A DNA stretch of 64,000 bases from an uncultured Anderseniella sp. (GCA_947488295.1 CANKYU010000006.1:124001-188000); one strand, 5' to 3'. Shown: positions 35,141-43,673, numbered from the stretch's first letter. The notes: generated by a model from the sequence alone, not told the origin. Translations and numbers: made by a program.

Positions 35141-36024
35141 TTCTGTTTCTGTTCCGGCTTCTTTTCCCCATCGCCATAGATGACGAACGGACGTTCATCA
35201 TCTGTAAGGACCGTAACGGTGCGGGCATCATCGTCATCGTGCAGGTCTTCACCGCCCAGGGTGAACTGGCGCAGCACGCCGCCGAAGGCATGTTCAAGAT
35301 TGGCTTGCGTGAACACCTGTGCGGTTGGCCCTTCGGCGAGCACAGTACCCTTGATCAGAATGGCCCGGTCGCAGAACTGCGGTACCGAGCCGAGATTGTG
35401 GGTCGAGACCAGCATGATGTGTCCTTCATCGCGCAGGCCCTGCAGCAGCTTGACGATGGCGTCTTCGGTTTTTACATCGACGCCTGTGAACGGTTCGTCG
35501 AGCAGGATGATCCTGCCTTCCTGGGCCAGGGCCCTGGCCAGGAAGACACGTTTTTTCTGGCCGCCCGACAGTTCGCCGATCTGGCGTTTGCGGAACTCGC
35601 TCATGCCGACCCGTTCCAGTGCGCTGGCGACTACCTCGCGGTCGCGTTGTTTCGGCATGCGCAGCCAGTTCATGTGGCCGTATCGGCCCATCATCACGAC
35701 ATCCTCGACGAGGACGGGGAAGTTCCAGTCGACTTCTTCGGATTGCGGTACATAGGCAACCAGATTGTGGCCCAGCGCCTGTTCTTCGCTCATGCCGAGC
35801 ATTTTCACATCGCCTTTGGCCAGCGGCACAAATCCCATTATGGCTTTGAACAGGGTGGATTTGCCGGACCCGTTGACACCGACCAGGGCGGTGATCGTGC
35901 CGGCGGGCAATGAGAAACTGGCATCATAAAGTGCGGTATGACCGTTACGATATGTAACGGTCACATCCCGGACTTCGAGCCCATCGTCTTTGTGTTGATC
36001 TGCCCGCACCGGACTCAGCATCAC
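35137..36024 (-). CDS. sitB: Manganese/iron ABC transporter ATPase SitB
   Basis: A 295-residue ABC ATPase powering metal import. Walker A GVNGSGKSTLFKAIMG, Q-loop YVPQSEEVDWNFPV (diagnostic of metal-type ABC-3 ATPases), signature LSGGQKKRVFLARAL, Walker B IILLDEPFTGVD. The C-terminal ~40 residues are an unusually acidic/basic tail (DDDDARTVTVL, KKPEQKQK). Overlaps sitA and sitC by four bases each. Confidence 0.94.
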   Translation of the reverse strand: MMLSPVRADQHKDDGLEVRDVTVTYRNGHTALYDASFSLPAGTITALVGVNGSGKSTLFKAIMGFVPLAKGDVKMLGMSEEQALGHNLVAYVPQSEEVDWNFPVLVEDVVMMGRYGHMNWLRMPKQRDREVVASALERVGMSEFRKRQIGELSGGQKKRVFLARALAQEGRIILLDEPFTGVDVKTEDAIVKLLQGLRDEGHIMLVSTHNLGSVPQFCDRAILIKGTVLAEGPTAQVFTQANLEHAFGGVLRQFTLGGEDLHDDDDARTVTVLTDDERPFVIYGDGEKKPEQKQK

Positions 36025-36914
36025 TTTAATCCTGCCGCGATTGTTTCGGTGGTAACGCTCAGCAAGTCGAGATAGGTCGGCACCTGACCCTCCGGACCGG
36101 ACAGAGAGTCCACGTACAGCACACCAGCATAGCTGGCGTCTGTTTCGCGCGCCACCTGTTTGGCGGCGGCTGGTGAAATGGTACTTTCGCTGAACACTGC
36201 CTTGATGTTGTTGGCGCGCACTTCATCGATCACCTTGCGCACTTGCTGTGGCGTTCCCTGCTGGTCGGCGTTGATCGGCCACAGGAACAGTTCCTTCAGG
36301 TTGAAGTCCCGCGCCAGGTAGGAAAACGCGCCTTCACTGGTGACCAGCCAGCGTTCGTTGTCCGGGATGGCTGCGAGCGAGCGGCGGATGGGGGCGACGC
36401 GGGCTTCGATTTCGGCTTTGTATTTTTCTGCATTGGCCTTGTAGACATCGGCGTTTTCGGGATCCTGTTCCGCCATGGCGCGGGCAATGTTGTCCACATA
36501 GACCTGTGCATCCGTCGGGCTCATCCAGGCATGCGGGTTGGGTTTGCCGGAATAGGGGCCTGCCACGATGCTCATCGGCTCGACGCCTTCGCTGATGACG
36601 GCTGACGGAACGTCGGACAGATTGGCGAGAAATTTCTCAAACCACTGTTCCAGGTTGAGGCCGTTCCACAGTATCAGATCGGCATCCTGGGCGCCGACAA
36701 TGTCCTTCGGCGTTGGCTGGTAGTTGTGTATCTCCGCGCCGGGCTTGGTAATTGAGATGACTTCAGCAGTATCCCCGGCCACGTTGGATGCCATGTCGGC
36801 GATGATGGTGAAGGTGGTGACAACTTTCAGTTTTGCCTGCGCGCCTTGCGCCATACCGAACATGCCAATGATCAGTGTTGTCAGAATTATCAGATTCTTC
36901 AGTTTGCAACGCAC
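36021..36914 (-). CDS. sitA: Manganese/iron-binding periplasmic protein SitA
   Basis: Cluster A-I (ZnuA/MntC-type) substrate-binding protein, 297 residues, with an N-terminal signal peptide (ending A-Q-G-A-Q-A, residue 27). Metal ligands are visible: His in EIHNYQPTPKD, His in PNPHAWMSP, Glu in TSEGAFSYL and Asp in YVDSLSG. The absence of a His-rich loop argues for Mn/Fe rather than Zn. The start is GTG with GGAG eight bases upstream. First gene of sitABCD, divergent from mur with a shared operator region. Confidence 0.94.
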   Translation of the reverse strand: MRCKLKNLIILTTLIIGMFGMAQGAQAKLKVVTTFTIIADMASNVAGDTAEVISITKPGAEIHNYQPTPKDIVGAQDADLILWNGLNLEQWFEKFLANLSDVPSAVISEGVEPMSIVAGPYSGKPNPHAWMSPTDAQVYVDNIARAMAEQDPENADVYKANAEKYKAEIEARVAPIRRSLAAIPDNERWLVTSEGAFSYLARDFNLKELFLWPINADQQGTPQQVRKVIDEVRANNIKAVFSESTISPAAAKQVARETDASYAGVLYVDSLSGPEGQVPTYLDLLSVTTETIAAGLK

Positions 36915-36959
36915 GTGAACAACTCCGGTTGTGAGGGCGATTGTACTACTTTATGCAAA

Positions 36960-36974
36960 TGCAAACTATTTGCA
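36960..36974. promoter_or_regulatory. Mur/Fur-type operator 1
   Basis: Perfect inverted repeat TGCAAA-CTA-TTTGCA. It lies 46 bases before sitA and resembles the Mur-responsive sequences controlling sit operons in Alphaproteobacteria. A -10-like TAGTACAAT for sitA lies just downstream (minus strand), so bound regulator would occlude the promoter. Confidence 0.6.
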
Positions 36975-37003
36975 ATAAGAAAATGAACGACCTCTTTTTG
37001 CTG

Positions 37004-37025
37004 TTGCAAATGATTATCAACTTGC
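37004..37025. promoter_or_regulatory. Mur/Fur-type operator 2
   Basis: GCAA-A-TGATTATCA-AC-TTGC, an almost symmetrical palindrome with core TGATTATCA, which matches half of the classic Fur box. It ends 12 bases before the mur start codon, so it likely mediates autoregulation and may cooperate with operator 1. Confidence 0.5.
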
Positions 37026-37037
37026 TAGTTTGCCGCC

Positions 37038-37466
37038 ATGGCCACACCGCTTGACAGTGATGAACTTCTGAATGCTCTGCGCGACGCCGGTGCGCGGATT
37101 ACCAAGCCGCGCAAGATCATCATCCAGATACTGGCTGACAGGGGGGATGAGCATCCTGACGCCATGGACATTTTCAGGCGCGCGGTCCGCCAGGACAGCC
37201 GCATCTCACTGCCGACGGTTTATCGCACTTTGAAAATGCTGGAAGAGCACGGCGCCATTCAGCGTCATGCTTTCGTGGATGGCCGGTCCCGGTATGAGCC
37301 GGCTGACGGGCCGCATCATGATCACCTGATAGACATGGATACCGGCGCGGTCATTGAATTCCAGTCCGAAAAGATCGAACGCCTGCAGGAAGAGATCGCC
37401 CGCGAGCTGGGCTATGAGATTGTCCACCACAGGCTCGAATTGTACGGCCGTAAGACTAAAGTATAA
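37038..37466 (+). CDS. mur: Fur-family metal regulator, probably Mur
   Basis: A 142-residue Fur-fold repressor. N-terminal winged helix with LRDAGARITKPRKIIIQILA and ISLPTVYRTLKMLEEHGAIQ; C-terminal dimer domain with the metal site GPHHDHLIDMDTGAVIEF. The structural C-x2-C zinc motif is absent, as in alphaproteobacterial Fur/Mur. Divergent from sitABCD, the arrangement reported for Mur, the manganese-responsive regulator. Iron-responsive Fur cannot be excluded by sequence alone. Confidence 0.88.
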   Translation: MATPLDSDELLNALRDAGARITKPRKIIIQILADRGDEHPDAMDIFRRAVRQDSRISLPTVYRTLKMLEEHGAIQRHAFVDGRSRYEPADGPHHDHLIDMDTGAVIEFQSEKIERLQEEIARELGYEIVHHRLELYGRKTKV

Positions 37467-37614
37467 GCTTTTTGCCGACCGTGGCATTTATGCAACACTT
37501 TTTAAAATAATGCATCAACGCCTCTACTCACCCTTGAACATGTTGCTTGGCCGCCTCTATGGTCGGGTCATCAAGACGTTGATTACGTCAAGGGATTCGC
37601 GAGCAGGAGGTTCC

Positions 37615-38274
37615 ATGCAGCGCACATTACTAACACTCTCCGCGATTGTACTCGCAGCGGCTGTGGGCACTCCTACAGCAAGCGCAGAATCGCGAAACGG
37701 CAAGCAGTGCAGTAATTTCATTGAATGTATTTTTGGCGGAATTGGTAACAGTAACGGCGACAGGAGCCGCCCCAGTTTTGGTGGCGCGAACTTTGGTGGT
37801 GGCGGAAACTACGGACCCAGCACGCGGAGACTGGTCAGCTTTCCGCAAGGGGCCAGGCACAAGACGGGCACCATCATAGTTGATACGTCCGAACGTAATC
37901 TCTATCTCGTTCAACCCGGCGGAAAAGCCTACAAATACCGCGTCGGCGTGGGCCGCGAAGGCTTCCAGTGGTCGGGAAGCGCGAAAATATCCCGCAAGGC
38001 CGAGTGGCCAAGCTGGACACCGCCGAAACGGATGATCGCGCGCGAAAAGAAAAAGGGCATTATTCTGCCGGCACGCATGGAAGGCGGACCAAACAATCCG
38101 CTGGGTGCCCGCTCGTTGTATATCGGCAGTTCATTATACCGCATTCACGGCACCAACAATCCGTCTTCGATTGGCGGCGCGGTATCTTCAGGCTGCATTC
38201 GCCTGACCAACACAGACATTATTGACCTGCACAAGCGCGCCCGCGTCGGCGCCAGGGTCATCGTGCGCCGCTAG
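37615..38274 (+). CDS. L,D-transpeptidase (YkuD domain)
   Basis: A 219-residue periplasmic enzyme forming 3-3 peptidoglycan cross-links or attaching proteins to the wall. Signal peptide residues 1-24 (ends T-A-S-A), a Gly/Ser-rich linker (about 40-70), then the YkuD domain with IIVDTSERNLYLVQPGGKAY and the catalytic site: His178 in IHGTNNP and Cys194 in SSGCIRLTN. Start 37615 is fixed by CAGGAGG five bases upstream; upstream in-frame codons look noncoding. A strong terminator follows. Confidence 0.93.
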   Translation: MQRTLLTLSAIVLAAAVGTPTASAESRNGKQCSNFIECIFGGIGNSNGDRSRPSFGGANFGGGGNYGPSTRRLVSFPQGARHKTGTIIVDTSERNLYLVQPGGKAYKYRVGVGREGFQWSGSAKISRKAEWPSWTPPKRMIAREKKKGIILPARMEGGPNNPLGARSLYIGSSLYRIHGTNNPSSIGGAVSSGCIRLTNTDIIDLHKRARVGARVIVRR

Positions 38275-38328
38275 CAGGCAGCGCCCGCACATAACTGGTT
38301 TTGCAGGGGAGCCTTGGGGGGTTACCCT

Positions 38329-38378
38329 GACCCCGGAACGCACGAGGGGGCTCAAGCGTTCCGGGGTCTCTTATTTTT
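38329..38378 (+). terminator. Strong rho-independent terminator after the L,D-transpeptidase
   Basis: Perfect 12-bp stem GACCCCGGAACG / CGTTCCGGGGTC (38329-38340 with 38357-38368) followed by TCTTATTTTT. Confidence 0.88.
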
Positions 38379-38464
38379 AGCGCCTGTTTTGGGTCGCCAT
38401 GTGTGCGGCGACCAGTTTGCGTGAACCTTTCTACCAGGTCTGGACAGCTATCTCCCGCTTGCGC

Positions 38465-38481
38465 ATATTGCGGTGCAATAT
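38465..38481. promoter_or_regulatory. Operator-like inverted repeat upstream of the MaoC gene
   Basis: ATATTGC-GGT-GCAATAT, a perfect 7-bp inverted repeat with 3-base spacer, ending 38 bases before the MaoC start. Size and position suit a dimeric repressor such as a TetR-type regulator; none is encoded nearby. Confidence 0.4.
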
Positions 38482-38519
38482 AGTTCATTTGTCGCCATCG
38501 TATAAATGAGGCTCCAGCC

Positions 38520-38957
38520 ATGCTGCCTGCCACGCAAACCCTGTACTTCGAAGATCTGTCCGTCGGCATGGCCGAAACCTATGCGAAGGAAGTCAAGTCT
38601 TCCGATGTAATCGGTTTTGCGGAAATCTCAGGTGACCGAAATCCGATCCATCTGTCTGAACACTTTGCGGCGCAGACACCGTTCAAGGGTCGAATCGCCC
38701 ATGGCCTGTATACGGCAAGTCTGATTTCGGCGGTGATCGGCACGAGACTGCCGGGGCCGGGCGCCATCTACATGAAGCAGACGCTGAACTTCAAGGCGCC
38801 CGTGCGCATCGGAGACATCGTAACGGCGCGTGTTGAAGTGCTTGAACTGAGCGACAAGGGCAATCGCGTCAGACTGGCGTGTTCCTGCTCGGTTGAAGAT
38901 GTGCTGGTGCTTGAAGGCGAAGCCCTGGTCAAGGTGCCCGGCGCAGACGACGACTAG
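38520..38957 (+). CDS. MaoC-family (R)-specific enoyl-CoA hydratase
   Basis: A 145-residue single hot-dog-fold protein of the PhaJ/MaoC type, hydrating trans-2-enoyl-CoA to (R)-3-hydroxyacyl-CoA. The hydratase-2 motif is present: FAEISGDRNPIHLSEHFA with catalytic Asp and His, then FKGRIAHGLYTASLISAVIG. It could supply PHA monomers or act in fatty-acid oxidation; no phaC or beta-oxidation gene is adjacent. Preceded by an inverted repeat. Confidence 0.9.
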   Translation: MLPATQTLYFEDLSVGMAETYAKEVKSSDVIGFAEISGDRNPIHLSEHFAAQTPFKGRIAHGLYTASLISAVIGTRLPGPGAIYMKQTLNFKAPVRIGDIVTARVEVLELSDKGNRVRLACSCSVEDVLVLEGEALVKVPGADDD

Positions 38958-39206
38958 TGCAGGGTTGAAGGCGGCAGTTTTCAGATCATCAGTTGTTTCA
39001 GGCCAGGACAACCTGCGGCTAATACTGATCCTGCCGGCCAACTCATTTTCATCATAACCAGGGTTTACTCTTTATACGTACACGATTCAGCGCAAACGGC
39101 CGAATCGGGTAATGGTTGTTTAAGGGAACACGTTTAATTCCATGAGCTCGCGCCATCGGGGGAAGGTGAAGTTGTCGGTTAATCCTTGAAAAAGGGCCCG
39201 TATTTC

Positions 39207-39458
39207 ATGACTCGACTGGGTGGTTTTTCCATAGAAAGCCTGGCTGTTGATTCAGTGTCCGCTGACATTGATCTGCTGGAGAAGCTGGCTGCGCGCGGTG
39301 GCACGCTGTGCGAATATGACATGAAACTGCTTGCCCGGTGCAATGCGCGCCTGTCGCAACTGATCCCGGTGCTGGCAGCCAGCAAGGCCACGGCTGCAAG
39401 CGGCTCATCGCCTGCCGCAAAGCCGCCCGCGAAACTCAAGAGAGCGGGCTGTCACTGA
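39207..39458 (+). CDS. Hypothetical protein, 83 residues
   Basis: Cytoplasmic-looking protein opening MTRLGGFSIESLAVDSVSAD, then a helical segment DIDLLEKLAARGG, C-E-Y-D-M-K-L-L, and an Ala/Ser/Pro/Lys-rich tail. Codon use matches the neighbours, supporting coding status. ATG at 39207 has AAGGG about ten bases before; an in-frame TTG lies at 39186. No family recognised. Confidence 0.5.
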   Translation: MTRLGGFSIESLAVDSVSADIDLLEKLAARGGTLCEYDMKLLARCNARLSQLIPVLAASKATAASGSSPAAKPPAKLKRAGCH

Positions 39459-39531
39459 CGAAAACTCCGGTGATTTCCGCCTGGGAGATTTCACCATGTT
39501 TTGCAGGGACGGTTGAGCAAACGGCTCTGCC

Positions 39532-39915
39532 TTACAGCAGCGACGCTGCCAGCAATACGCCACCAAGCCCGATAATGGCGAAGCTCATGATCGTTCCGAA
39601 CCGACCATCCAGGTTCACCTTCGACACAATGCTCAAAAACCGTTCCCGCGCCGCAATCAGCAATACGCCCTCAGCAAGCGCAACCCAGCCCACAAGCGTC
39701 ACGAAGCTGGCAAGCCACCCCGTCCACAAGGAATGTACAGCCAGGATCGTGCCGCCGATGGCAAACGCCAAGACGCCGCCGAGATAGCCCAGCAATGGCT
39801 GCTCGGCGAGCGATTGCATCATGCCGGTCATGACCTTGCGGTCGTTCAGTATGGCGATGCCGCCACAGATGAAGTAGAGCCCGATCAGGGCAGCAAGAAT
39901 CTGGGTAACCGGCAT
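39532..39915 (-). CDS. Four-TM membrane protein of unknown function
   Basis: A 127-residue integral membrane protein with four hydrophobic segments: LAALIGLYFICGGIAIL, LLGYLGGVLAFAIGGTILAV, WLASFVTLVGWVALAEGVLL, and IMSFAIIGLGGVLLAASLL. Start 39915 is preferred because AGGAG lies nine bases upstream; another ATG at 39942 is possible. No recognised family or partner. Confidence 0.65.
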   Translation of the reverse strand: MPVTQILAALIGLYFICGGIAILNDRKVMTGMMQSLAEQPLLGYLGGVLAFAIGGTILAVHSLWTGWLASFVTLVGWVALAEGVLLIAARERFLSIVSKVNLDGRFGTIMSFAIIGLGGVLLAASLL

Positions 39916-40112
39916 CGACGCATTCTCCTGCTTGAGGTTCATTACCTGTCTGATATGGGGAGAAACAGGCCTTGTTGCCAGCCTGGTCATGTCGCCGAGG
40001 GGGAAACGTGATCGCCAAAATCACGAAAGGTCCATAGGAATGTCGCATTGGGTAAGGTACACTGATCGCAGACGGCCTTGATGAGTACCATGTCGATTTA
40101 TCGGAGGTTACC

Positions 40113-40376
40113 ATGAAACCATTGCTAGTTTCAGCCATTCTTGTCCTGTTTGCATTCCCGGCTGTTGCCGGTGAGATGCCGGAAGTGACACCGGCCCCTG
40201 CAGCAAGCGACAGCAGTGCAACAACAACAACGTCTGCTGCTGAGGCGGCCGCCACAGTTGCCACGGGCGAGGTCGGAAAGACCGGCGAAAAGCTGCAGTC
40301 CAAGCCATCCTATTCCGGTTATGGCGGCGGCTGTGATCGCGGTCATTCCTCAACCGAAGCGATGCTGATCAACTGA
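40113..40376 (+). CDS. Small secreted Ala/Thr-rich protein
   Basis: An 87-residue product: signal peptide (M-K-P-L-L-V-S-A-I-L, cleavage after A-V-A near residue 19), a low-complexity Thr/Ser/Ala region (about 30-55), then G-Y-G-G-G-C-D-R-G-H. CGGAGG lies six bases before the ATG, supporting expression. Function unknown; the single cysteine near the C-terminus could anchor or dimerise it. Confidence 0.65.
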   Translation: MKPLLVSAILVLFAFPAVAGEMPEVTPAPAASDSSATTTTSAAEAAATVATGEVGKTGEKLQSKPSYSGYGGGCDRGHSSTEAMLIN

Positions 40377-40417
40377 TCAGTGTGTCCGGCGTTGCTGGAT
40401 AATGAGGCGGTTACCCG

Positions 40418-40816
40418 TCAGATGCCTTCGGCGATCTGACGGTCATATTCTGCCGCGTCAAACCGGCCAAGCGACGACGCCACAAGGCACTCGTCGGACA
40501 AGGTCCATTCTTCCCAGCCCTGCACCTTGACCCGGTTGCCGGTGCCTGAATGGGTGCCCTCCAGGGTCCACACAAAAATGGCCTGGTTGCCACCGGCTCG
40601 AATATCATCCAGGTGCACGACCAGGTCGGGAAACTCCGCGTAAAATCCGGCGGCCATTTCCGCAACCGCTGCGCGGCCCGCAATCTCATCACCGCCGTTG
40701 ATGGCAATCTTGCCGTCAGGCGCATAATACGACGCGACACCTTCGGGTGACTGCGAGCTCCACGCAGCAGCATATTTTGCAGCCATGTCATGAACGGATT
40801 TCGGGGAAGGGGCCAT
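40418..40816 (-). CDS. SnoaL/NTF2-like protein
   Basis: A 132-residue cone-shaped-fold protein of the SnoaL-like/NTF2 superfamily. The N-terminal helix AAKYAAAWSSQSPEGVASYY is followed by the typical YAPDGKIAINGG, IAGRAAVAEMAAGFYAEFPDL and VWTLEGTHSGTGN. The family includes polyketide cyclases and steroid isomerase-like enzymes; activity unknown. Start at 40816 (M-A-P-S-P-K) is favoured over an upstream in-frame codon at 40861. Confidence 0.8.
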   Translation of the reverse strand: MAPSPKSVHDMAAKYAAAWSSQSPEGVASYYAPDGKIAINGGDEIAGRAAVAEMAAGFYAEFPDLVVHLDDIRAGGNQAIFVWTLEGTHSGTGNRVKVQGWEEWTLSDECLVASSLGRFDAAEYDRQIAEGI

Positions 40817-41104
40817 ATGTCGGGTGTTTCCTGATGTTGGGTGAGATTGGTATCTGAGCATTCATATTGGGGGCTGGGTACTTGAAAGTACGGCCGGGAT
40901 TTGGATGAGGCGGTTTGCCAGTACTCCATTCAGGTTTGCGCTCCGGCAGAGGTTGAGAAGTATGGTGACATTGCGGCTAACGCGATGGTTTGACCACAGC
41001 TGCATACTCCCAATGAGGTCTCTTTTCGCTCATGGGCCAGCTTTGTTCACGTTGAGGAACCGGCAATGAACTCTGCGATTGCGGGATCAGTCGATATCGA
41101 AATT

Positions 41105-42580
41105 TTATGGGCCTAGGTCGGCGGAAATTTCCAGCCTTATTGCTCTGCCGTCGCCAATATCGCGGGCGAACTCGTTATCAGTTTCATCGTAGGGGTTCGA
41201 TCTTTCGACGCAACCGGCGGCGCTGAACAGCCTCATTGCAGAAGCGTTTTGTTCTCTGACAAACATGGAAATGGTCTTGAACTTCATCTCGTTGGTACGA
41301 GAGCTCAGAAATGCACCTTTCAGCAAGTTGAAAACTGAACGCCCATAGTTCTGCTTACGGTATTCTGCCAAAATCACGACGTAACTAAGCCTCAACTCAC
41401 CTGATGACGGAGTAGGCTGAGACCGTCGGGCAATTCGTGTCCTTTTGAAAAAACCAAAGAGCTCCCTCAGTCCGAGATGACGCAACAGCATCACTGCATT
41501 TTGAAAATTGGAGACTGAACCGTAGAGCCAAAGTTGATTTCGAGTTTCGAGTTTTATGAACCCGATTACTTTGGAATTTGAAGTTATCATATAGAACTGC
41601 CGATAGCCAAATTCCCCCAATCCAAAGCCAGATCTCAAAATTTCTTTTAAGACTGCGAGTGTTTTTTCGGTGTTGTCGGTAGCAAGCAGATACTGGAATA
41701 TGTATTCGAATTCACCGTGGAGATGATGGGCAATCAGGTCCAGATCTCCTCTTGTGGCGCGCCTGGTCTCAATTTGTTTGTAGTGTTTGGCAAGATCACC
41801 GACCAGTTTTTTGAGCACAGAGGGTTGCTCCAGAATTTTGCTGATCGGCTGCCCCATAGTTGAAAATTCGACAGACAGGTTTTCGGGAGCAAGCCTGTCA
41901 TTTCTGAGATGGAACTTCGGAAAGAAACTGAGTTGGTGGGAATGGATCATGTTGCCCACCAGAAGTGGTAACGCGCACAAAATCAAGGCGGCGACGAGCG
42001 GACGAACACTGCCGTTAAAAAATATGTGGGCGGCGGAAAACGCGAATATGTAAAAGAGGCAAAGGAAGGTTGCCGTATTCACGAACTGCACGAGTCTTTC
42101 TATTTCGAAGTCGTAGTGCGGGGAGGACTTCGGAATTCTGCCACGGAGAAGATCGAAAAAATTGACTACGGCCACCAGGCAAAAACCGGCATAAACCAGC
42201 AACAACAAGATCGGCCAGGCGTCAAAGAGGCTCACTGCGATGCCTGAGAGAAACACAAGAATTGTGCCAAACGTGATGAAATCCCGGAAGTTATGATCGA
42301 TGCCTCGATAGTCGCGTTGGGCAAGATAGATTGAATGGATGATGCGGATTGCCGCCGCGAAAGAAGCCAGAAGCAATGCAATGATCATTTGCGAATGCGG
42401 TTCCTGATCAATGGCGGAGTGAATATGCTTTGGAAAAACTGTCTGCCAGACAATAGCGATAAGACCTGCGAAGAAGACCAGCAGTCCAGGTAGCCTGAGC
42501 AAATCGTGAAACGGAACCGATTCAGTGTCTGACTGTTGGTTTCTGTCACGGATGGCAGAGAAAAAATTATTCGGATACAA
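41105..42580 (-). CDS. Six-TM membrane protein fused to a GNAT acetyltransferase domain
   Basis: A 491-residue protein with two parts. The N-terminal half has about six TM segments (near residues 29-47, 65-85, 101-119, 121-141, 164-186, 193-211). The C-terminal half (about 290-480) looks like a GNAT N-acyltransferase: YVVILAEYRKQNYGRSVFNL (acetyl-CoA motif A, Q-x-x-G-x-S variant), then MFVREQNASAMRLFSAAGC. Starts with TTG, overlapping the upstream TMEM164-like gene by 14 bases, so translation is probably coupled. Strikingly A+T-rich: bases 41521-41580 are 23/60 G+C, far below flanking genes, suggesting horizontal acquisition. Substrate unknown. Confidence 0.75.
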   Translation of the reverse strand: MYPNNFFSAIRDRNQQSDTESVPFHDLLRLPGLLVFFAGLIAIVWQTVFPKHIHSAIDQEPHSQMIIALLLASFAAAIRIIHSIYLAQRDYRGIDHNFRDFITFGTILVFLSGIAVSLFDAWPILLLLVYAGFCLVAVVNFFDLLRGRIPKSSPHYDFEIERLVQFVNTATFLCLFYIFAFSAAHIFFNGSVRPLVAALILCALPLLVGNMIHSHQLSFFPKFHLRNDRLAPENLSVEFSTMGQPISKILEQPSVLKKLVGDLAKHYKQIETRRATRGDLDLIAHHLHGEFEYIFQYLLATDNTEKTLAVLKEILRSGFGLGEFGYRQFYMITSNSKVIGFIKLETRNQLWLYGSVSNFQNAVMLLRHLGLRELFGFFKRTRIARRSQPTPSSGELRLSYVVILAEYRKQNYGRSVFNLLKGAFLSSRTNEMKFKTISMFVREQNASAMRLFSAAGCVERSNPYDETDNEFARDIGDGRAIRLEISADLGP

Positions 42581-43268
42581 CTGTGTCTGGCCCGCCCCTT
42601 TGTTTTGTCAGGTAAAACATAATAGTTTGCAGGGCCATTGCAATGATAACCATCGGCACGATACGCAGCGGCCAAGTTCCGAAGAGGTCAAGCGCAGTTA
42701 CCTCACCTGGTTTATTTTGACCAATGTATCCATAGTTCCAATCTAGGAGAATATTTAACGGAAGAATGACTGCAATGTATGCAGTTAGGAGTTTGAAATT
42801 GAACCAAAGATCATGAAGCGCTGGGCGGAAGCGATAAACGAAAAGGTTGAATGTAAAAGCTGTCAGTATGCCTGCGTGCAACAACCAATAAAGCCAAAAT
42901 CTGGGGGCTGAAGGATCTTGCACCCCGGTCGGCGTCAGAACAGCCTGAACTGCAAATGGTACAGCAGAAATCGCAAGAATGGATTGTGCCCACTTGTTTC
43001 GAGCGACAAGGGCAACAGCGCTGATTGGGCCTAGAATGTCACAAACATGAAGAGGCAGGCTAACAGACCAATTGAAAACCTGTGGTGAGAAATAGTAAAT
43101 GTTATAGGCAATCCAGATTGCCGCGATTGACCAGCCCAAAACTACGGTCAGACGATCTAGCCAGTCACCCGCGCGATTGGTCTTCACCAAAAGAAACGGA
43201 ACTATCATCGCAGCGAAAACGAGCGACATCATCAATATGTGCATCGCGGGATTCATGGGATTCGCCAT
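42567..43268 (-). CDS. TMEM164/YwaF-family (TIGR02206) integral membrane protein
   Basis: A 233-residue protein with about seven TM segments. The family motif SLPLHVCDILGPISAVAL places His74 and Cys76 at the start of a TM helix; in the human relative TMEM164 a cysteine here is reported to be needed for acyltransferase activity on ether phospholipids. Bacterial YwaF-type members have no settled role. Cotranscribed with the six-TM/GNAT fusion (14-base overlap) and equally A+T-rich. No strong ribosome site at ATG 43268. Confidence 0.8.
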   Translation of the reverse strand: MANPMNPAMHILMMSLVFAAMIVPFLLVKTNRAGDWLDRLTVVLGWSIAAIWIAYNIYYFSPQVFNWSVSLPLHVCDILGPISAVALVARNKWAQSILAISAVPFAVQAVLTPTGVQDPSAPRFWLYWLLHAGILTAFTFNLFVYRFRPALHDLWFNFKLLTAYIAVILPLNILLDWNYGYIGQNKPGEVTALDLFGTWPLRIVPMVIIAMALQTIMFYLTKQRGGPDTVVSE

Positions 43269-43673
43269 CTAGGTTAGGCAGGTCTGGAATATTGTGTTGA
43301 TGAGTTCCTTAAAGTCAATGCGAATGCAGGTTCGAGCTGCGTGACTGCACTCATACGGCTGATTTTCAGCCGCGCTTCCTTCCGATGTCTTGAATTCGGT
43401 TTTTGTGAGCGGATGGTTCGCACACGGGATGACTTTGAGAGGAGAGAGGCGACCAGTTCGACCAATTGACCGTTTTACAGGGGCATGATGAATATGCTCG
43501 CTGGCCGATGGTGCTAAAAAGATCCGCTCGATCGAATGTAAAGCTTTCTATAGCCAGCGCGGGGCAAGGTTCAGGTAAACATTCTTGCGCTAGTGGCCAC
43601 CGTTGAATTGTTGACTTGGTAATTTTGGTAAGGTGGGGTTGTCTTTAAATGAACCCCACCCTCCAAAATTCGG
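43269..43673. other. 405-base intergenic region with no recognised gene
   Basis: Between the A+T-rich cassette and nrdJ. I find no tRNA, IS remnant or convincing open frame; a 63-codon minus-strand frame (43274-43465) lacks any family resemblance. It contains the hairpin after nrdJ at 43632-43660. It may be the junction of a horizontally acquired segment. Confidence 0.6.
43632..43660 (-). terminator. Terminator-like hairpin after nrdJ
   Basis: Perfect 9-bp stem GGTGGGGTT / AACCCCACC (43632-43640 with 43652-43660, 11-base loop), 14 bases after the nrdJ stop on the minus strand. The following bases TTACCAAAATT are only partly U-rich. Confidence 0.6.

Noticed and set aside
43274..43465. 63-codon frame as a transposase remnant
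   Set aside because: No DDE or other transposase motif, no terminal inverted repeats, and no similarity I recognise.
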